Source: Helichrysum umbraculigerum
Taxonomy: Eukaryota; Streptophyta; Magnoliopsida; Asterales; Asteraceae
Length of the DNA stretch: 64,000 bases
Direction of reading: 5' to 3'
Assembly (NCBI GenBank): GCA_949592205.1
Contig: CATIUR010000006.1
Coordinates: 9,255,001 to 9,319,000 of the forward strand
The notes under the pieces were generated by a model. The model searched no databases. It was not told where the DNA came from and was given only the letters and a program-made list of their open reading frames with translations. Shown here one piece after another: positions 58,037-64,000 of this stretch (positions within the stretch are counted from its first letter, which is position 1; every line of letters starts with the position of its first letter). The position numbers and the translations under genes are program-made.

Positions 58037-60398
58037 TGTGACAACCGTCAATTTAGGACTATACTTTAGTGCCTAATAAAGTTTTAATACATGTAATTAG
58101 TTCTGTGTTAGGCTAATTAATGTATCAACTATTATATATATTGTTGAATATATATCTACAATTATGCGGTTTGTTTAAATCGCACGAGCTTTAAATCGAA
58201 TGAATTTCGATACAATAAATACGGACGTTGGTGACCAACTTTTATTTAATAACGCTTTATGTCAAAAGTATTCTTATTATAATACTTCGTATTCATTCGT
58301 ACCGTACAATCAGAAAGTTACCAAATTTAAAATGTAAAACGCGCAAACAAATTAACTTACGTTTTTATAATTCAAATATAAAGTGATTAGTAAAATATTT
58401 AAATAAAATATAGCGTGATAATTTGTATTTTAAAATGTACCAATTAATATTTAAAATAATTATTTAACGTTTAAATGACGGAGCAAACGAACACCGCACG
58501 GAGCGGGAACGCGGGGCGAAAGTGGGGATTTAACCTCCCACTTCCACCCACTTTCTTTCATTCTCATTTACTTTCTCTCTCTCTTCCTTTTCTTTCATCT
58601 CAAAAACCACCAACCATAATCAACAAAAATCACAAAATAAACATACTAAACGACCTCGGATCTTCAAGCCCCTTTAGAATAAACGACCACCACGCGACGA
58701 TCTACACTTCTATCTTTCCGGAATTTCATTTCGGCGATTTGTAAGTTTCCGACACAACTCCGAAAACTCTCGTTTTTAAGTTTTATAACTTGCTAGTTGT
58801 TTGTATAACCTTGTAATGTCCTAAAATGGGTTGGGTAAAAATATTAGGCCGATCGATGGCCGGAAAATGCGTTTTTGGGGTCGAAACTCCGATCAGACCC
58901 CGTACGTCGCATTTGGACTGGAGCAAATGCGACGTAGCGACCTACGTCGCACTATATCCCCAACGTCGCATATAGCGACGCAGCGACCTACGTCGCACTA
59001 TAACCCCAACGTCGCACTTAGCGACGCAGACCCTTACGTCGCAGAAATCAACTACGTCGCCTATAGCGACGTCACGTACAACGTCGCATTAAATTGCGAA
59101 AGTCGCACATAGCGACGTCATGCCCAACGTCGCAGTCCGGATCTGCGACGTAGCACCCTACGTCGCACAAAACAGAAGCTTCAAACCTCAAAATTTTGAA
59201 GTCAAAGTTACTGTTCAAAAAAGTCAAATTTACTGTAGCAGTACTGTAGCAGTACTGTAGCAAAGTCAACATTTTAAAATTTTTATTATTTCAAACTAAA
59301 TCACCAACGGGCCGTACACATTTTCAAATACACAATTGAATCAACTAAGTCATAGTAACTTAGATAATTTATTCAAACAAGTCGTTGTAACTTGTGTCAA
59401 TTCAATCAAACAAGTCGTAGTAACTTGTAACAATACAATCAACCAAATCGGGGTAATTTGGACATTAAGTTAGACAAACAATTTCAATGGTAGTCTTTCG
59501 AGATACCAATACAATTAATAACAATTCAAGTGTCGTGGACACATTCAGGTTTCAAGTCTTTGGACACCAACACACTGCTAATTACTTCAAGTTTAATTGC
59601 TTAACATTCCAAGACTCAGGTGAGTTTCATAGCCCCATTTTCACTACTTTTACCAGGGGTGTGATATTACTACTTCATTTTGTTTTACAAGTAGAACGCA
59701 AGTGACAAATTTCGAATACTGCATGAGTTTCAAGCTAATCAATTTAAAGTCCTCCCTAAGCATAGTCTCTAGTATTTATAGCGTGAATGTTAGTATATGA
59801 TATCATATGGGATTGACAATCCTCATCCGGGTTAGCACGCACTAATCGGTCAAACGGATGTATTAGCATTTGGGAAGACGAGTGTTGATTAGGCACTCGT
59901 AGGAGGCACTCCAAGTTAGGTTTCCTTAATTGGGCCTGACAAATCAGTTAAGCTCAGACTATGTGCTCATGGACAGTATAACTTTTATTTTGCTTAATTG
60001 CATTTTAAATTCAATATAAATCTTGCGGTTCTTACAACTATACATTGACATACAAACCTGTGAGCTCACCAGCGTTTTCGCTGACCCATTTTAGTATTTA
60101 TCACAGGTACCCAGCAGTAGTTTGGCTGCACAAGCAGGAATTATTAGCTCGAGTCAGCATACATACAACTAGAGATTGGACTGCATTATTATATTTTGTA
60201 AAAGTAATTATGCTATGTAATCTCTCAATTTCAGGAACCGAGCTAATGTAACTATATTTTGATGTAAACATTTATTTTATTTATACAAGTTTAAAATGAC
60301 GCATATAGTGGTCGTTCATTATATCTTATGTGCTTTGTATATTGATTAGTGACACCCAAATCAAGCTTTCGCAAATCATTAAATTTGGGGGCGTCACA
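58037..60398 (+). mobile_element. G2 5' LTR
   Basis: TGTGACAACCGTC to GGGCGTCACA; the terminal GTGTCACA is changed to GCGTCACA. It is more different from both G1 LTRs than they are from each other. Hairpin array at about 58897-59170; putative intron 59620-60106. Confidence 0.93.
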
Positions 60399-60401
60399 GA
60401 T

Positions 60402-60413
60402 TGGTATCAGAGC
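60402..60413 (+). other. G2 primer binding site
   Basis: TGGTATCAGAGC, exact match to the plant initiator-Met tRNA primer site. G1 carries a change in the last base. Confidence 0.95.
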
Positions 60414-60851
60414 CTAAGGTTATAGTGAACTAGGTTGCATTTAGTGGGCCTAGACTATGACCGTTAGGCAGTATTCCTTATTAGTTATGACTAGTTCAGG
60501 GATTACATCATACGACTTTAATTTAACATAGCCTGATCAACTATGTACAATTAAAGAAAGATGATGTGAAATCTGAAAGAGTTATGTTGAACAGGAATGC
60601 ATTAGTTGACTCTGACCTCGAGAGAAACGGGACTCAAAACACGTCTGTGCTAGACACTCAATAGGTTATTATGTGATATACATATACATTTACATAAGTA
60701 AACCTCGTTACAACTTTAGACTATATTATATTATATGAATATAGGCCTCTTTCTCTCTAACGTTTAGTCTCGGAATGACAAACACACCACTAGTTCATCA
60801 TACTCGGACTAGTATCTTATTTCATTTCCTTGTTCTTTCTTACTCAGCATC

Positions 60852-63800
60852 ATGCCTCCACGTCGTCAAATTACCCTTAGCGAAGCTGAGATCGCGGGAA
60901 TCATTGCCCGCAGTGTGACCGAAGCCTTGGCTACCCGAACACCACCCGGTAGCGAGGACACAGCAACCAATACTCCACCGCCCAAACCCTGCTCCTATAA
61001 GGACTTCCTTAGCTGTAAACCGCTATACTTCAAGGGCACGGAAGGTGCCATTGGCTTAATCCGTTGGATTGAGCGCATGGAATCTGTTTTCAGTCTCTGC
61101 GACTGCACTGAGAACAACAAGGTCAAATTCGCTGCTTACACCTTTCAGGAAGGTGCACTCACGTGGTGGAAAACCCACGCAAACTCTGTAGGCCTTGAGG
61201 TCGCAAACCGACTTCCTTGGGTCGAACTGAAGAAGAAGCTGACAGAAAAGTACTGTCCTGAAGAAGAACTGCATAGGCTGGAAGAAGAATTCTGGCATCT
61301 GGAGGTGCAGGGAAACGACGTTGCTGATTATACCACCAAATTTCAGCAGTTTGCTTTACTATGCCCAGGCTTGGTTGAACCGGAAAGTAAGGGCATCAAG
61401 AAATACATTCGTGGACTTCCTGAGAACATCCAAGGAAACGTCGCCTCATCCAAACCAACCACTACTGAGAGTGCCATTCGATTGGCCCACGAACTCATGG
61501 CTCTAGTTGTCAGCCGTGAGACCTCCAACACTTCATCCTCCAACAACAACAAACGCAAATCCACTGAACACCACCACAACTCAAACAAGAAAAACAACGC
61601 CATCCAAGTCTACACCACCAACTCTGAAACCACCCGCAACTACACCGGGGACAAGCCTTATTGTCCCAAGTGTAACTACCACCATTTTGGTCAGTGCGGT
61701 ACTCCTTGCAACAACTGCAGGAGGCAAGGGCACTTGACTAAGGATTGCCGATCCCCCAAATCCAACAACAACCCCTCTGACAGAAATACCCGGCAACCTA
61801 AGTCCTGCTACGAATGTGGAAACCCAGGACACTTCAGGGATTCTTGCCCAAAACTGAAGAATAAGGGCAACAACAACAACAACCACCGCAACAACACCAA
61901 CACCAAAAGTAACGCCTTCGTAATCAACTCAGGGGACGCCCGTCAGGACCCGAATGTGGTCACGGGTATGTTCCTCCTCAACAATTTAACTGCTTCCATA
62001 CTGTTTGATACTGGTGCCGATAGGAGTTTTATTTCTGATGAATTTTGTCCTCTACTTGACATTACACCTGTTGCTTTAGACGTTAAGTACACCGTAGAGT
62101 TAGCAAATGGCAAGCTGATAGAAACCGATAGTGTGATACCTAATTGCACTTTAAATCTAGCCGACGAAACCTTCTCCATAGATCTTATGCCTATTGAAAT
62201 AGGGAGTTTCGATGTCATCGTAGGCATGGACTGGTTGTCCAAACATCGCGCCGAAATCATTTGCCATGACAAAGTTGTTCGCATACCTCTCGCCGTCGGT
62301 AGAACCCTAATCATACAGGGGGAGACCGGTGGGACGAGGCTTAACATCATATCTTGTCTTAAAACCCGGAAATTTCTGAGAAAGGGTTATCCATCAATCC
62401 TCGCGCACATCATGGAGAAAAAGTCGGAGGAGAAGCGACTTGAGGATGTTCCAATTGTTCGAGACTTTCCAGAAGTCTTTCCTGAGGAACTGCCTGGTCT
62501 ACCACCACCAAGACAGGTTGAGTTCTCAATCGATCTTGTACCTGGTGCTGCGCCTGTGGCCCGAGCACCATACCGTTTAGCTCCATCAGAACTTCAAGAG
62601 CTGTCCACCCAGTTACAGGAACTCCTGGAACGGGGGTTTATCAGGCCGAGTTCTTCACCTTGGGGAGCTCCGGTCCTATTTGTTAAGAAGAAAGACGGTT
62701 CTTTTCGAATGTGTATCGACTATCGAGAGTTGAACAAGTTAACTGTCAAGAATCGGTATCCACTCCCTCGAATCGATGATTTGTTCGACCAACTTCAAGG
62801 GTCGAGTTGTTATTCAAAGATTGATCTCCGATCCGGTTATCACCAATTGCGCGTTCGCGATGCCGATATTCCAAAAACCGCTTTCAGAACCCGTTACGGG
62901 CATTACGAATTCCAAGTGATGCCATTCGGCCTAACCAATGCACCGGCTGTATTCATGGACCTTATGAATCGGGTGTGCAAACCCTACCTTGACAAGTTTG
63001 TCATTGTCTTCATCGATGACATCCTCATATATTCACGAAGCAAAGAAGAACATGCGCAACACCTCAGAACCATCCTTGAACTACTTAAACACGAGGAGCT
63101 CTATGCCAAGTTCTCTAAGTGTGAGTTCTGGATCAAAACCGTTCAATTCCTTGGCCACGTGATTGACAGCCAGGGGATTCACGTTGACCCGTCAAAAATC
63201 GAGGCTATCAAAGACTGGCAATCGCCAACCACTCCGACCGAAGTACGACAGTTTTTAGGACTGGCCGGATACTATCGACGCTTCATTGAAAATTTCTCCA
63301 AAATAGCCATACCACTCACGACTCTGACCCAGAAAGACAAAAAGTTTGACTGGACTGATAAACAAGAGTCGACATTCCAACTCTTAAAACAAAAGCTTTG
63401 CAGTGCTCCTATCCTCTCATTACCCGAAGGCACCGATGACTTCGTGGTATACTGCGATGCTTCACATCAAGGTCTCGGTTGTGTGCTCATGCAACGAGAC
63501 AAAGTCATAGCTTATGCTTCCCGACAGCTTAAGATTCATGAAAAGAATTACACCACCCACGACCTCGAGCTAGGAGCTGTCGTTTTTGCCCTCAAAATCT
63601 GGAGACATTACCTTTACGGTACCAGATGCACAATCTTTACCGACCATAAAAGCCTTCAACACATATTCGATCAGAAGGATCTCAACATGAGGCAACGTCG
63701 ATGGGTCGAGTTGCTTACTGATTACGACTGCGAACTCAAATATCATCCAGGCAAAGCAAATGTTGTTGCTGACGCCCTCAGTCGAAAAGAGCGAGTGAAA

Positions 63801-64000
63801 CCACTTCGGGTTCGAGCCCTCAGTATGACCATTCACAACAATTTAAACATTCAAATTCTCACTGCTCAACTCGAAGCCTTAAAACCCGAAAATGTCAAAG
63901 ATGAAGCCTTGCGGGGCATGGACAAACAATTTGAAATCAAATCTAACGGGATTAGGTATTTCTCAAACCGAATCTGGTTGCCTAAATTTGGGAACCTACG
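60852..64000 (+). CDS. gag-pol polyprotein, Tekay/Del (G2), runs off window
   Basis: About 1049 codons are present from the same ATG as G1. Line-by-line comparison shows only substitutions, none creating a stop. Gag, both knuckles, protease (DTGADRSF), RT and RNase H are present, and the window ends near the integrase zinc region. It keeps the consensus residues lost in G1: Arg in [13 protein letters not shown] (62706-62708) and Asp in [13 protein letters not shown] (62991-62993). On the visible part it is the better candidate for an active copy. Confidence 0.95.
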   Translation, partial: MPPRRQITLSEAEIAGIIARSVTEALATRTPPGSEDTATNTPPPKPCSYKDFLSCKPLYFKGTEGAIGLIRWIERMESVFSLCDCTENNKVKFAAYTFQEGALTWWKTHANSVGLEVANRLPWVELKKKLTEKYCPEEELHRLEEEFWHLEVQGNDVADYTTKFQQFALLCPGLVEPESKGIKKYIRGLPENIQGNVASSKPTTTESAIRLAHELMALVVSRETSNTSSSNNNKRKSTEHHHNSNKKNNAIQVYTTNSETTRNYTGDKPYCPKCNYHHFGQCGTPCNNCRRQGHLTKDCRSPKSNNNPSDRNTRQPKSCYECGNPGHFRDSCPKLKNKGNNNNNHRNNTNTKSNAFVINSGDARQDPNVVTGMFLLNNLTASILFDTGADRSFISDEFCPLLDITPVALDVKYTVELANGKLIETDSVIPNCTLNLADETFSIDLMPIEIGSFDVIVGMDWLSKHRAEIICHDKVVRIPLAVGRTLIIQGETGGTRLNIISCLKTRKFLRKGYPSILAHIMEKKSEEKRLEDVPIVRDFPEVFPEELPGLPPPRQVEFSIDLVPGAAPVARAPYRLAPSELQELSTQLQELLERGFIRPSSSPWGAPVLFVKKKDGSFRMCIDYRELNKLTVKNRYPLPRIDDLFDQLQGSSCYSKIDLRSGYHQLRVRDADIPKTAFRTRYGHYEFQVMPFGLTNAPAVFMDLMNRVCKPYLDKFVIVFIDDILIYSRSKEEHAQHLRTILELLKHEELYAKFSKCEFWIKTVQFLGHVIDSQGIHVDPSKIEAIKDWQSPTTPTEVRQFLGLAGYYRRFIENFSKIAIPLTTLTQKDKKFDWTDKQESTFQLLKQKLCSAPILSLPEGTDDFVVYCDASHQGLGCVLMQRDKVIAYASRQLKIHEKNYTTHDLELGAVVFALKIWRHYLYGTRCTIFTDHKSLQHIFDQKDLNMRQRRWVELLTDYDCELKYHPGKANVVADALSRKERVKPLRVRALSMTIHNNLNIQILTAQLEALKPENVKDEALRGMDKQFEIKSNGIRYFSNRIWLPKFGNL

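Larger units (their letters stand above)
58037..64000 (+). mobile_element. Tekay/Del chromovirus G2, 5' part
   Basis: Same family as G1, aligning without net indels from the leader to the window edge (constant offset of 35040). The LTR is 2362 bp (58037-60398), followed by the primer site and gag-pol. It lies in the LTR at 56259 and is the innermost layer on the right side. TTGCG (58032-58036) would be the target duplication. Confidence 0.95.

Overview
This window is plant nuclear heterochromatin made almost entirely of nested transposable elements. I found no host gene, rRNA, tRNA or CRISPR array. The families are Ty3-gypsy Tekay/Del-type chromoviruses, Athila-type elements with an Asp-tRNA-like primer site, SIRE/Maximus-type Ty1-copia elements and a plant mariner relic. 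AT-rich LTRs with CG-containing repeats point to a large dicot genome; Asteraceae is my guess, not something the sequence proves.

Layout. 1-2827: minus-strand Tekay-type LTR cut by the window edge. 2828-10878: decayed minus-strand SIRE element (E1) with its 5' LTR at 10287-10878. 10879-15484: remains of an old Athila-like 3' region split by two solo LTRs with perfect 5-bp target duplications (10951-13553 and 13640-15127). 15485-16624: 3' part of a mariner-like element. 16625-18119: 3' LTR and 3' noncoding end of an old SIRE copy, which appears to resume at 41764-43808. 18120-41763: minus-strand Athila-type block, LTR / gag-protease / unknown ORF / 3' region / LTR / second gag piece, with no reverse transcriptase. 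That block is invaded by a complete, very young Tekay element (G1, 22996-32655, intact 1481-residue polyprotein) and a solo Tekay LTR (38696-41201). 43809-48482: SIRE element C1, interrupted in integrase by SIRE element C2 (48483-56258), interrupted by a Tekay LTR (56259-58036), interrupted by a second Tekay element (G2, 58037 to the edge).

Read as insertions, the right half is up to seven layers deep, which predicts the order of sequences beyond position 64000.

The most interesting signals are not genes. Several LTR families carry arrays of short perfect hairpins. In the clearest one (11491-11784), eleven units at about 27-bp spacing keep the loop TCGTTCT while the 5-bp stems change on both arms. 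Tekay-type LTRs also share a consensus splice donor and, about 490-730 bp on, a branch point and acceptor, so the LTR probably contains an intron. All four SIRE copies place the gag stop codon inside a branch-point motif followed by a 3' splice acceptor, while the gag-to-pol frame differs between copies. The Athila-type element encodes gag and protease plus an unrecognised protein with an apparent internal duplication, and lacks pol.
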